From Actibacterium ureilyticum (GTDB lineage Bacteria; Pseudomonadota; Alphaproteobacteria; Rhodobacterales; Rhodobacteraceae), in NCBI RefSeq assembly GCF_002285435.1, contig NZ_NSBT01000039.1, positions 1 to 64,000 on the forward strand: DNA of 64,000 nucleotides, written 5' to 3'. The notes under the pieces were generated by a model that was not told the origin of the DNA, searched no databases, and saw only the letters and a list, made by a program, of their open reading frames with translations. Position numbers and translations under genes: made by a program. Position 1 is the stretch's first letter. Each line of letters starts with the position of its first letter. Shown one piece after another: positions 7,123 through 15,642 of this stretch.

Positions 7123-9928
7123 CGGTGGCCTCTGTCTGTGGCGGGCGCATGGGCGCAAGCACGCTGTCGATGGTCTGTGCCGCATCGCGGGCGGCCTGTG
7201 CAAGGGTCTGTTGCAGGGTTTCGGTCGTGGCGCAGCCCGTGGCGCGCAACAGAAATTCCAGCCCCGCCTGCCCGATCTGGTCGATTTTCAGGGGGCTGTC
7301 GCTGATCAGGCGCACGGCGACCTGCAACCGGCGGAACAGGCGATAGCTGTCGGTCAGCACCCGCGCCTGTTCGCTGTCCAGCACCCCCGCCGCCACACCG
7401 GCCGCCAGCTGTCCGGCCACGTCATGGGCGGGCGCGGCCGCGATCAGGGCGGCGGCCTGGGCGATCAGCTCGATATCCTGCGCCCGGCCTGGACCCAGCT
7501 TGCCGTCCCAGACATCACGGGCGGGTTTGGCCTCGGCCAGACGCGCGCGCATGTCGATCACACCGGCCAGCACCTGTTCGGGGTCACCCTTTTCCTGCAA
7601 CAGCACCTGCCGGAAGGCGTCGATGACATGGCCCAGCTCGGCCTCGCCCGCGACGGCCCGCGCGCGGGTCAGCGCCAGATGCTCCCAGGTCCAGGCCTCT
7701 TCGCGCTGATAAAGCCGGAAGGCCTCGAGCGAGGTGGCGACCGGCCCCTGATTGCCCGAAGGCCGAAGCCGCATGTCGACTTCGTAAAGCTTGCCCTCGG
7801 CCATCGGCGCGCTCAGCGCGGTGACCAGCGCCTGGGTCAGGCGCGCGTAATAGGCCCGCGCCGCCAGCGGGCGCTTGCCATCCGATGCCTCGACCCCCGC
7901 AGGGTCATAGATGACGATCAGGTCCAGATCCGACCCCGCGCTGAGCTGCCCCGCCCCAAGCGATCCCATGGCCAGCACCGTCGCGCCCGTGCCCGGCGGG
8001 TCCCCGTGTTTCAGCGCGAACTGCGCCACCACCACGGGCCAGACCGCCCCCACCACCGCCTGCGCCAGATCCGCATATTGCGCGGCGGCATCCGCGGGCG
8101 ACAGCAGGTCGCGCAACAGGTGCACGCCGATGCGGAACCGCCATTCCTTGGCCCAGCGGCGGGCGGTGTCCAGCTGCCCCTCGTAATCGTCCAGCGTGGC
8201 CATGCGTTCGGCCAGATCGGCCTGCAACGCCGCCGCACCGGGCCAGGGCACGAAGAAATCCCCGCCGATCACCGCATCCAGCACGGCGGAATTGCGCGAC
8301 AGGTATTGCGCCAGCGACGGTGACACGGCGGCGATATCGACGATCAGATCGACAAGCTGCGGGTTCGACTGGAAGAGCGAGAAAAGCTGCACCCCCGCCG
8401 GCAGCCCCTTGAGGAACCCGTCGAAGGACGCCACGGCCTCCTCGGGCCGGCCGGCGGCCATCAGACGGCGCAGCAGGTCGGGTTTCAGCCGATCAAAAAT
8501 CTCGACCGCGCGGGCCGAGCGCAGCGCGGGATAGGTCCGCCAGCGCGCGGTGATGCGGCTGATTTCCTCGGGCAGGTCGCTGACCGGTTTCGTCCCGGCA
8601 TCGGGCGGGGCAAAGAACCCCTCGGCCAGGCCCGCCACCCGGTCCAGCCGCTCGGTCAGTTCGGCGCGCAGCCGGTCGGTGTCGCCCTGCCCCATGAACC
8701 GCGCCAGCCGGTCGAAGCCCTCGGGCGTGGCGGGCAGCGCGTGGGTTTGCGCATCGTTGATCATCTGCAACCGGTGCTCGACCTCTCGGTGCGCGCGGTA
8801 ATCGGTGGCCAGCTGGTCGGCCACGTCCGGCGGCACCCAGCCCTTGTCGGCCAGCCGCGCCAGCCCGTCGACCGTGCCGCGCACCCGCAACTCGGGATCG
8901 CGGCCACCGGCGATGATCTGGCGGGTCTGGGTGAAGAACTCGATTTCACGGATGCCACCCCGGCCCAGTTTCAGGTCGTGGCCGTCCAGCACCGGCTGGC
9001 CGTGCAGGCGCTTGTGGTCACGAATGCGCAGGCGCATGTCATGGGCATCCTCGATCGCGGCGAAATCCAGATGCTTGCGCCAGATGAACGGCGTCAGCCG
9101 TTGCAGATACGCCGCCCCCGCGTCCAGATCGCCCGCACAGGGCCGCGCCTTGATATGCGCCGCGCGCTCCCACGTGCGGCCGACGCTTTCGTAATACCGC
9201 TCGGCCGCCTCCATCGCCACGCAGACCGGGGTGACACTGGCATCCGGGCGAAGGCGCAGATCTGTGCGAAAGACATAGCCATCCCCCGTCAGATCCGACA
9301 TCAGCGCGGCCATCTTGCGCGTCACGCGGATGAAACTGGCGCGCGCGTCATACAGGTCGTCGCGGTCGAAGCGGCTGTCATCATAGAGGCAAATCAGGTC
9401 GATATCGCTGGAATAGTTCAGCTCATACGCCCCGCCCTTGCCCATCGCCAGCGCCACCATCCCGCCCGCGCGGTCGATATCGTCCATCGTGACACCGGGC
9501 AGTTTCCGGCGTGCGATTTCCTGCCCGACCAACTGGCGCAGACAGGCATCGACGGCGGTATCGGCGCAATCGGTCAGCGCGCGCGTCACCTGTTCCAGCG
9601 CCCAGACCCCGCCCAGATCGGCCAGCGCCACGTAAAGCGCCATGCGCCGCTTGGCGATCCGCAGCCCGGGCTTAAGCGCCTCGCCCTCCAGCGCGCGGAT
9701 ATCGGCCAGCAGATCCGGCATGACCGCGGCGGGATCGGCGTGCAATGCCGCCTCCAGCCAGTCGGCCTCTTTCTCCATCGAGGTTTTCAGATAGGGGCTG
9801 CACCCCGCCGTGCCGATCAACAGGCCGCGCAGTTCGGGCGCCAGCCCGGCGAACCGGTCGTCCAGTTCGGCCCCGCGTTCGGGGTCAAAGGCGATGGGGC
9901 TGCGCGTCAGACGGGATGCAAAACTCAT
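7115..9928 (-). CDS. glnE: Bifunctional glutamine synthetase adenylyltransferase/deadenylase
   Basis: The 937-residue GlnE switches glutamine synthetase off and on by adding and removing AMP, under control of PII. Two nucleotidyltransferase halves are visible. The N-terminal one, thought to deadenylate, has GKGGAYELNYSSDIDLICLYD. The C-terminal adenylylating one has LGAGQLSAGSDLDLIVIYD. Each carries the D-x-D metal motif, and a helical HD/GlnD-like linker lies between them. I chose ATG 9928 (MSFASRLTRSP); the open frame runs further upstream into the divergent ybaK promoter without similarity. The length agrees with the family (about 930-980). Confidence 0.93.
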   Translation of the reverse strand: MSFASRLTRSPIAFDPERGAELDDRFAGLAPELRGLLIGTAGCSPYLKTSMEKEADWLEAALHADPAAVMPDLLADIRALEGEALKPGLRIAKRRMALYVALADLGGVWALEQVTRALTDCADTAVDACLRQLVGQEIARRKLPGVTMDDIDRAGGMVALAMGKGGAYELNYSSDIDLICLYDDSRFDRDDLYDARASFIRVTRKMAALMSDLTGDGYVFRTDLRLRPDASVTPVCVAMEAAERYYESVGRTWERAAHIKARPCAGDLDAGAAYLQRLTPFIWRKHLDFAAIEDAHDMRLRIRDHKRLHGQPVLDGHDLKLGRGGIREIEFFTQTRQIIAGGRDPELRVRGTVDGLARLADKGWVPPDVADQLATDYRAHREVEHRLQMINDAQTHALPATPEGFDRLARFMGQGDTDRLRAELTERLDRVAGLAEGFFAPPDAGTKPVSDLPEEISRITARWRTYPALRSARAVEIFDRLKPDLLRRLMAAGRPEEAVASFDGFLKGLPAGVQLFSLFQSNPQLVDLIVDIAAVSPSLAQYLSRNSAVLDAVIGGDFFVPWPGAAALQADLAERMATLDDYEGQLDTARRWAKEWRFRIGVHLLRDLLSPADAAAQYADLAQAVVGAVWPVVVAQFALKHGDPPGTGATVLAMGSLGAGQLSAGSDLDLIVIYDPAGVEASDGKRPLAARAYYARLTQALVTALSAPMAEGKLYEVDMRLRPSGNQGPVATSLEAFRLYQREEAWTWEHLALTRARAVAGEAELGHVIDAFRQVLLQEKGDPEQVLAGVIDMRARLAEAKPARDVWDGKLGPGRAQDIELIAQAAALIAAAPAHDVAGQLAAGVAAGVLDSEQARVLTDSYRLFRRLQVAVRLISDSPLKIDQIGQAGLEFLLRATGCATTETLQQTLAQAARDAAQTIDSVLAPMRPPQTEATDD

Positions 9929-10025
9929 GCCCGATTGATGGCCTGCGGATCGGGTGGGGTCAACGGCCTTGCCTTCCGGCCCCGGCGCGGGAATAGTCCG
10001 CCCCAAGCAACCCAAAGGACACCGC

Positions 10026-10493
10026 GTGAGCAAAAGCATGAAACGGGTGCGCGCCGCATTGGACGCCGCCGGGATCACCGCCCAGATTGTCGAGGTCGGC
10101 ACCGCCCGCACCGCGCAGGAGGCCGCCGAGGCCGCAGGCTGCCATCTGGACCAGATCGCAAAATCCATCATCTTCCGGGCCGAGGCCACGGACGAGGCGG
10201 TCCTGTTCCTGACCGCGGGCGGCAACAAGGTCTGCGCCGACAAGGCCAACGCGCTGGCCGACAGCCCTCTGGGCAAGGCCGATGCCGCCCTGATCCGCGC
10301 CCAGACCGGGTTTGCCATCGGCGGCGTGTCCCCCATCGGCCACCTGTCGCCCATCCGCGCCTGGATCGACCCGCGCCTGCTGGAATTCGATGTGGTCTGG
10401 GCCGCCGCCGGCACCCCGCGCCACATCTTTCCCATCGACCCGCAGCGCCTGCCGCCGCTGACCGGCGCGGAACCGGCCGATTTCACGCTCTAG
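10026..10493 (+). CDS. YbaK/EbsC-family aminoacyl-tRNA deacylase
   Basis: The 155-residue single-domain protein has the YbaK/ProX editing fold. These proteins hydrolyse mischarged tRNAs such as Cys-tRNA(Pro) or Ala-tRNA(Pro) in trans. Typical parts are AKSIIFRA with the conserved lysine, LTAGGNKVCADKAN, and GFAIGGVSPIGH. The start is GTG 10026 with an AAAGGA ribosome site at 10015-10020; an internal ATG at 10038 is less well placed. It is divergent from glnE. Substrate specificity is not resolvable from the sequence. Confidence 0.85.
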   Translation: MSKSMKRVRAALDAAGITAQIVEVGTARTAQEAAEAAGCHLDQIAKSIIFRAEATDEAVLFLTAGGNKVCADKANALADSPLGKADAALIRAQTGFAIGGVSPIGHLSPIRAWIDPRLLEFDVVWAAAGTPRHIFPIDPQRLPPLTGAEPADFTL

Positions 10494-10522
10494 GCTGTGA
10501 AAAACGGCCCCTGCCGCGGAAA

Positions 10523-10597
10523 TGTGAAATTCTTTTACATCCACCCTTGAACCCGGCCGGTGCAATCCCGATCTATGATATGTGAAAGACATTCACA
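10523..10597 (+). promoter_or_regulatory. Two tandem TGTGAA-N5-TTYACA palindromes
   Basis: Site 1 at 10523-10539 is TGTGAA-attct-TTTACA (one mismatch), and site 2 at 10581-10597 is the perfect TGTGAA-agaca-TTCACA. Their centres are 58 bp apart, and the second lies 27 bp before the ATG of the DUF2852 gene. This arrangement suggests a dimeric regulator binding twice. The spacing is one base too long for a CRP site (TGTGA-N6-TCACA). Confidence 0.6.
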
Positions 10598-10623
10598 TAA
10601 ACGCAACCTGATCGGAGACTTCA

Positions 10624-11016
10624 ATGACATCAGTCGCCACCTGGCCCTCTCAGGCCGAATCCTGGCTGGATCAGCGCGGCAAGGGCGCGTGGATCGCCGC
10701 CACGGTCCTGAGCTTCATCCTGTTCTGGCCGCTTGGCCTGGCCCTTCTGGCATACATGATCTGGGGGAAACGCATGTTCGGAAAATGCGCACACCGCAAC
10801 ACCAACCACTGGCACCGCGCCCACGGCTTCAAATCCTCGGGCAACAGCGCCTTTGACGCCTACAAGGCCGATACGCTGCGCCGGTTGCAGGAGGAACAGG
10901 AAAGCTTCGAAGCCTTTCTGGAGCGCCTGCGCGAGGCCAAGGACAAGTCGGAATTCGACCAATTCCTGGAAGAACGCGCCCGCAAGGCGCAGGACGACAC
11001 GCCATCCGACGCCTGA
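10624..11016 (+). CDS. DUF2852 membrane protein
   Basis: This 130-residue protein has one strong membrane segment (about residues 22-46: WIAATVLSFILFWPLGLALLA). A cytoplasmic charged stretch follows, and a helical, glutamate- and arginine-rich C-terminus (RRLQEEQESFEAFLERLREAKDK) is probably coiled coil. The layout matches the DUF2852 family of alphaproteobacteria, whose function is unknown. A GGAG ribosome site precedes the ATG. Two palindromes lie just upstream and a strong terminator just downstream, so it is probably a separately regulated single-gene unit. Confidence 0.8.
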   Translation: MTSVATWPSQAESWLDQRGKGAWIAATVLSFILFWPLGLALLAYMIWGKRMFGKCAHRNTNHWHRAHGFKSSGNSAFDAYKADTLRRLQEEQESFEAFLERLREAKDKSEFDQFLEERARKAQDDTPSDA

Positions 11017-11030
11017 GACCGCCGATAACG

Positions 11031-11055
11031 GGGCGCCCGCAAGGGGCGCCCTTTT
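11031..11055 (+). terminator. Rho-independent terminator after the DUF2852 gene
   Basis: An 8-bp stem GGGCGCCC (11031-11038) and GGGCGCCC (11044-11051) with a 5-base loop is followed by TTTT (11052-11055). It ends the single-gene DUF2852 transcript before the RDD gene. Confidence 0.85.
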
Positions 11056-11086
11056 CCCCTGCCCCAACGCTGCCTATATCATCCCC

Positions 11087-11539
11087 ATGACACCCAGCAT
11101 CACCGGATTGCCGGACCCGTATTACAACGCCGAATTCTATGCCGACACGCCGGTCAAGCGGCTGTTGGCCTGGGGGGTCGATACCGGCCTGATCCTGCTG
11201 CTCAGCCTGGTGGCGATTCCCTTCACGGCCTTTACCGCGCTGTTCTTCCTGCCGTTGCTGGTGACGGCGGTGGGCTTCGTCTATCGCGTGGTGACGCTGG
11301 CCAACAGCTCGGCCACACCGGGCATGCGGCTGATGTCGATCGAGGTGCGCACCCTGGGCGGCACCCGCCTGGATCTGGCGCGCGCCTTCATGCACACGCT
11401 GCTTTACTATGTGTTTTTCTGGACCTTCGTACTGCAGATGGCCTCGATCATCCTGATGCTGACCGGCGCCCGGCGCCAGGCGCTGCACGATCTGGTCCTG
11501 GGCACGGCGGTGATCAACCGCGCCGCCGGGGATCGATAA
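11087..11539 (+). CDS. RDD family membrane protein
   Basis: The 150-residue protein has the RDD layout. A first segment begins KRLLAWGVDTGLILLL, with the conserved Arg/Asp pair of the family, and continues into a second hydrophobic stretch. TPGMRLMSIEV follows, and the C-terminal RRQALHDLVLGTAVI carries the family's H-D motif. RDD proteins are small inner-membrane proteins, some linked to ion transport, but the function is unknown here. I chose ATG 11087 just after the terminator; upstream reading would run through the DUF2852 gene. Confidence 0.85.
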   Translation: MTPSITGLPDPYYNAEFYADTPVKRLLAWGVDTGLILLLSLVAIPFTAFTALFFLPLLVTAVGFVYRVVTLANSSATPGMRLMSIEVRTLGGTRLDLARAFMHTLLYYVFFWTFVLQMASIILMLTGARRQALHDLVLGTAVINRAAGDR

Positions 11540-11617
11540 CCAACCGCGAACCAAGGGCTTGGCGCATCGCCCCGGCTTTGCTAGCGTGGTGACAACAGGC
11601 ATGGAACCCCGGATCAT

Positions 11618-12454
11618 ATGCGCCACACGCTCCCCATCGCTCCGCAATTCTACGTGACGGCTCCGCAGCCCTGTCCGTACCTCGAAGGCCGGATGGAGCG
11701 GAAGCTGTTCACCGCGCTGCAGGGCGACTATGCCGAAACGCTGAATGACGCGCTGTCGGCGCAGGGGTTCCGGCGCTCGCAGAATGTGCTCTACCGCCCG
11801 TCCTGCGCCGATTGCACCGCCTGCCTGTCGGCCCGCATCCGGGTGGCCGATTTCGAGCCCTCGCGCGGGCAGCGCAAGATCATCCGCCGCAATGCGGGCC
11901 TGAAACGCCAGGCCACATCGCCCTGGGCGACCGAGGATCAGTATGCCCTGTTCCGCCGGTATCTGGACGACCGCCATTCCGATGGCGGCATGGCGGATAT
12001 GGATATCTTCGAATTCGCGGCGATGGTCGAGGAAACGCCGGTCCGCTCGCGCGTGGTCGAATACACCTCTGACCGCAGCAATGGCCAGCGCCTGCGCGAT
12101 CTGGCCGCCGTCTGCCTGACCGATGTGCTGGGCGACGGGCTGTCGATGGTCTATTCCTTCTATGATCCCGATTACGTGCGCGACAGCCTGGGCACCTATA
12201 TGATCCTCGACCATGTCGAAATCGCGCGCGAGGCCGGGTTGCCTTACGTCTATCTGGGCTATTGGGTGCCGGGCAGCCCCAAGATGGGCTACAAGGCCAA
12301 TTTCTCGGCGCTCGAGATCTACAAGAACGGCAGCTGGCAGGATATCGGCGCGCCCGAGGATCACACCGGCGAAACTCACCCCCTGTCGGTCGATCCCATC
12401 GCCGAACAGGTGGCCCGCATCTCATTGCCCGACACCCGCGCCAAACGGGGCTGA
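11618..12454 (+). CDS. bpt: Bacterial aminoacyl-tRNA--protein transferase (N-end rule)
   Basis: The 278-residue enzyme adds leucine to proteins with N-terminal Asp or Glu, marking them for ClpS/ClpAP degradation. It belongs to the ATE-like Bpt family. The N-terminal cysteine-rich part ([16 protein letters not shown]) and the paired cysteines in [16 protein letters not shown] are the family signature. The C-terminal GNAT-like part has [20 protein letters not shown]. Length and order match Bpt. The substrate preference is taken from studied homologues, not from this sequence. Confidence 0.93.
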   Translation: MRHTLPIAPQFYVTAPQPCPYLEGRMERKLFTALQGDYAETLNDALSAQGFRRSQNVLYRPSCADCTACLSARIRVADFEPSRGQRKIIRRNAGLKRQATSPWATEDQYALFRRYLDDRHSDGGMADMDIFEFAAMVEETPVRSRVVEYTSDRSNGQRLRDLAAVCLTDVLGDGLSMVYSFYDPDYVRDSLGTYMILDHVEIAREAGLPYVYLGYWVPGSPKMGYKANFSALEIYKNGSWQDIGAPEDHTGETHPLSVDPIAEQVARISLPDTRAKRG

Positions 12455-12457
12455 GCC

Positions 12458-12841
12458 GTGGCGTTCATCTCGGCGGTGGCGCTGGTCGTCCCCGATTACG
12501 ATGCCGCCATCGCGTTCTATGTCGGCACGCTGGGCTTCGATCTGATCTGCGACATCCCCCAGGACGGCAAGCGCTGGGTGCTTGTGGCCCCGCCCGGTGC
12601 CACCGAATGTCGCCTGTTGCTGGCGCGTGCGGTAACGGGTGACCAACGCGCCACCATCGGCAACCAGACCGGCGGGCGCGTGGGGTTCTTCCTGACCACC
12701 GACGATTTCGCGCGCGACCACGCCGCCATGCTGGCCGCCGGCGTCACGTTCGAGGAACCCCCGCGCGTTGAGCCCTATGGCATTGTCGCGGTCTGGCGCG
12801 ACCCGTTCGGCAACCGCTGGGATCTGCTGCAACCGGCCTGA
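12458..12841 (+). CDS. VOC family protein
   Basis: This 127-residue single VOC-fold protein starts MAFISAVALVVPDYDAAIAFYV. It contains the strand KRWVLVAPPGA and ends IVAVWRDPFGNRWDLLQPA, the usual D-P-x-G-N C-terminal motif. It begins 3 nt after bpt and is probably in the same transcript. The first metal-ligand position, normally histidine, is not obvious here, so catalytic activity is uncertain. It resembles glyoxalase-like proteins of unknown substrate. Confidence 0.78.
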   Translation: MAFISAVALVVPDYDAAIAFYVGTLGFDLICDIPQDGKRWVLVAPPGATECRLLLARAVTGDQRATIGNQTGGRVGFFLTTDDFARDHAAMLAAGVTFEEPPRVEPYGIVAVWRDPFGNRWDLLQPA

Positions 12842-13235
12842 TCCGTGCATCGGCGTACGTTTCCAGCCTAGCTGCCGCTTTGCGGACGGAGCGGTCATTG
12901 GCTTGCAGCCGCGTGGTGCCCGACCGCGGGTGGGCGTCGATCCGGTTGAGCGGTGCGCTTTATGGTGCAAAACACGTCTTCGCTCAAAGGTCGGCGCGCC
13001 GGTGAAAGGCGCCCGCCCGGGGGGCGGTCGGGCGCCGCGCGGCGGGGCTGACGCCCCTTGATCCCGCGCAAAAGCGCGTATGACCTTTGTCCGGTACCGG
13101 CTCAAACCGGACGTTCGCGGCAGTGGCACAAACTTCTAGATGGTCGTGTGCGGGACCGCTACACAAGCACGGGCCATATGCGCTCGGTTCCCGCTCGAGC
13201 GGGGCTGCCCAAGCAGCACCGCGAGACAAAACAGC
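12842..13235. other. Gene-free stretch with GC hairpin
   Basis: I see no convincing gene in these roughly 400 bases. Short frames on both strands have arginine- and proline-rich low-quality translations and no ribosome sites. A strong hairpin with arms GGCGCCCG (about 13008-13015) and CGGGCGCC lies near 13010-13040 and could end the bpt-VOC transcript. The rest looks like worn-down intergenic sequence, possibly a family-specific repeat. Confidence 0.45.
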
Positions 13236-13262
13236 AAAGCCGCGCCCGAAAGCGCGGCTTTT
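13236..13262 (-). terminator. Terminator of the TRAP operon
   Basis: A 10-bp inverted repeat AAAGCCGCGC (13236-13245) and GCGCGGCTTT (13252-13261) with a 6-base loop lies just after the stop of the large permease gene. It has T-rich flanks on the minus strand, consistent with a transcription end. Confidence 0.8.
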
Positions 13263-13269
13263 CATTTGA

Positions 13270-15624
13270 TCAGTTGGGCAACAGGTTCGGCACGATCGTC
13301 ACGATGGACGGGATGAACCACAATATCGCCAGCCCCACCACCTGGATCAGCACGAAGGGCACGATCCCGCGATAGATATGGCCCGTTGTCACCTCGGGCG
13401 GGGCCACCCCGCGCAGATAGAACAGCGCAAAGCCGAAGGGCGGCGTCAGGAAGCTGGTCTGCAGGTTCACCGCGATCATGATCGTCACCCATTTGGGATC
13501 GAACGTGCCGCCATAGATGACCGGCCCGACGATCGGGATTACGATATAGATGATCTCGAGGAAATCGAGTACGAAGCCCAGCACGAAAAGCACCAGCATC
13601 ACGATCAAGAACACCTTCAACTCGCTGTCGAAGCTGCGCAGGAATTGCTGGATGTAATGCTCACCCCCAAACGAGATCACCACCAGGTTCAGCAATTGCG
13701 ACCCGATCAGGATGGTGAACACCATCGACGTGACCTTGGCCGTTTCCCGCACCACCGGCGGCAGGACACCCGACCGCCACAGCACGAAACAGCTGTAGAA
13801 GACGCCGAAGATCACGAACAGATAGGCCGCCTGCGCCACCACATAGGCGATGTAATCCTCGGCCGGGACGTTGCCGCGGCCCAGGCGCAGGTCGAAATTG
13901 GTGCCCACGAGGATCATGATCACCAGCGCAAAGGCCGACCACAGGATCAGCTTGGCAGAGCGGTTTTCCTCCTGCAGCTTGCGGAAGGCGGCCAGCATGA
14001 TCGCCCCACCGGCCCCCAGCGCGGCGGCGGGGGTCGGGTTGGTGATCCCGCCCAGGATCGAGCCCAGCACCGCCACGATCAGCACCAGCGGCGGAAAGAC
14101 CACGCGCAACAGCTCGTTCTGGCCCAGCCGCGCCACCGCGTGACGGCAGCCGTAAAGCACCAGCGCCAGCGGCAGGATCATCCACAGGAAGCTGACGCCC
14201 GAACTGGTATCGGCGCGGATGAACAGCGCATCGATGACCAGCGCCAGAACGACGCCCCCCGCCCCGACCAGCAGCGGCCCGGCCGGCGCCGACGGCGCCA
14301 CACCGCGTGCCGTGGTCAAGACAAGCGCCAGCAGCAGGAAACAGGTCGCGATATAGCTCGACACCGGTGCCGCGCCCGCGACCTTGGCCGCGCGGGCGGC
14401 GGCGATCTCTTCGGGGCTCAGCCGGGTGCTGGCCTGCGCCCCGCCCGCGGCATCGATCGCCTCCTGCTCGGCCACCGCATCGTCCCAGGCCTGTTGCCCG
14501 TGCAGGTCGATCATCGATGCCTGGCATTGTTCGGACACGTTGGTCCGCAGCGCCGCGGCCTGCGAGGCGTCGGAATAGCTGTCGACGGTGATGTTCTGGT
14601 TGCCCACCAGCCCCACCTGCATCGCCAGCACCAGCGCCGCGATCAGCCCCAGCGGCGCGAACAGGAACCAGGTCAGCCCCTCGCCCCGGGTGATGACCTC
14701 GCCCGTGCGATCCTCGCTGTGGATCGGGGGCGCCTTGTGCGGCCGCAGCATCGCATAGCCAAAGGCATAAAGCCCGTAAAGCAGCGCCAGCATGATCCCC
14801 GGCAGCAGCGCCGCTTGGAACAGCGTGCCCACCGACACCACCGCCGCCTCGCCCAGATAGGTCAGCGCATCGGTGCAGCCCGCAAGCTGCGCGCGCGTTT
14901 CCTGTGCCGCCGAATACAGATCCCCCGCCAGCGTGCCCAGCAGCACGATCACGATGGAGGGCGGGATGATCTGGCCCAGCGTGCCGCTGGCCGCGATCAC
15001 GCCCGTGGCCAGTTCCGGCGAATAATTGTTGCGCAGCATGGTGGGCAGGCTCAGCAGGCCCATCGTCACCACGGTCGCACCAACGATCCCGGTCGATGCC
15101 GCCAGGAACGCGCCCACGACCACCACCGACACGGCCAGACCGCCGGGCAGCGGGCCAAAGACGCGCGCCATCGTGGTCAGCAGGTCATTGGCGATCTTCG
15201 AGCGTTCAAGCGTGATGCCCATCAGCACGAACATCAGCACCGCCAGCAGGGTCTCGATCGACTGCCCGGCCAGAACGCGTTCGTTCATCCGGTTGACGAT
15301 GAAGCTGATATTGCTGTTCATCGCCTGTTGCCAGCCGCCTTCGAAGACATGCTCGGCCACCCGTGGCAATTCGGGATATCGGAAGGTCGATATGCTTTCG
15401 GGATGCACCCCCTGCGCCACCAGCGCGCGGAATGCCTCCGACCCTGTATCCACCGCCTGGTGAACCAACAGCCCCGCACTGTCCAGCGCGGCGATGATCG
15501 CAAAGGAAATCACCCCCGCGCCGCCAATGGCAAAGGCCACCGGGAAGCCGGAAAGAATACCCCCGAAGAGGCAGAGAAAAACGATGATCAGGCCGATTTC
15601 GACGCCATCAAGACCGAAAAACAT
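13270..15624 (-). CDS. TRAP transporter large permease (DctM), extra-long form
   Basis: The 784-residue multi-spanning inner-membrane protein is the sodium-coupled translocation subunit of a TRAP transporter. Family motifs are GTLGQIIPPSIVIVLLG (215-231), the TNPTPAAALGAGGAI elevator motif (528-542) and LTPPFGFALFYL (726-737). Typical DctM is about 430 residues. This one has roughly 200 extra around 300-500: a membrane pair, a soluble loop (342-420) with QQAWDDAVAEQEAIDAAGG, and more hydrophobic segments. Long forms occur in the keto-acid/DctP2 class. It is last in the operon, after the binding protein and small permease. Confidence 0.92.
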   Translation of the reverse strand: MFFGLDGVEIGLIIVFLCLFGGILSGFPVAFAIGGAGVISFAIIAALDSAGLLVHQAVDTGSEAFRALVAQGVHPESISTFRYPELPRVAEHVFEGGWQQAMNSNISFIVNRMNERVLAGQSIETLLAVLMFVLMGITLERSKIANDLLTTMARVFGPLPGGLAVSVVVVGAFLAASTGIVGATVVTMGLLSLPTMLRNNYSPELATGVIAASGTLGQIIPPSIVIVLLGTLAGDLYSAAQETRAQLAGCTDALTYLGEAAVVSVGTLFQAALLPGIMLALLYGLYAFGYAMLRPHKAPPIHSEDRTGEVITRGEGLTWFLFAPLGLIAALVLAMQVGLVGNQNITVDSYSDASQAAALRTNVSEQCQASMIDLHGQQAWDDAVAEQEAIDAAGGAQASTRLSPEEIAAARAAKVAGAAPVSSYIATCFLLLALVLTTARGVAPSAPAGPLLVGAGGVVLALVIDALFIRADTSSGVSFLWMILPLALVLYGCRHAVARLGQNELLRVVFPPLVLIVAVLGSILGGITNPTPAAALGAGGAIMLAAFRKLQEENRSAKLILWSAFALVIMILVGTNFDLRLGRGNVPAEDYIAYVVAQAAYLFVIFGVFYSCFVLWRSGVLPPVVRETAKVTSMVFTILIGSQLLNLVVISFGGEHYIQQFLRSFDSELKVFLIVMLVLFVLGFVLDFLEIIYIVIPIVGPVIYGGTFDPKWVTIMIAVNLQTSFLTPPFGFALFYLRGVAPPEVTTGHIYRGIVPFVLIQVVGLAILWFIPSIVTIVPNLLPN

Positions 15625-15642
15625 GCGTGTCTGCCCCTGAGA

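Noticed and set aside
10581-10597. CRP/FNR-type site upstream of the DUF2852 gene
   Set aside because: TGTGA and TCACA are 7 bp apart, one more than a CRP site needs, and there is no TTGAT-N4-ATCAA FNR core; kept as an unassigned palindrome.
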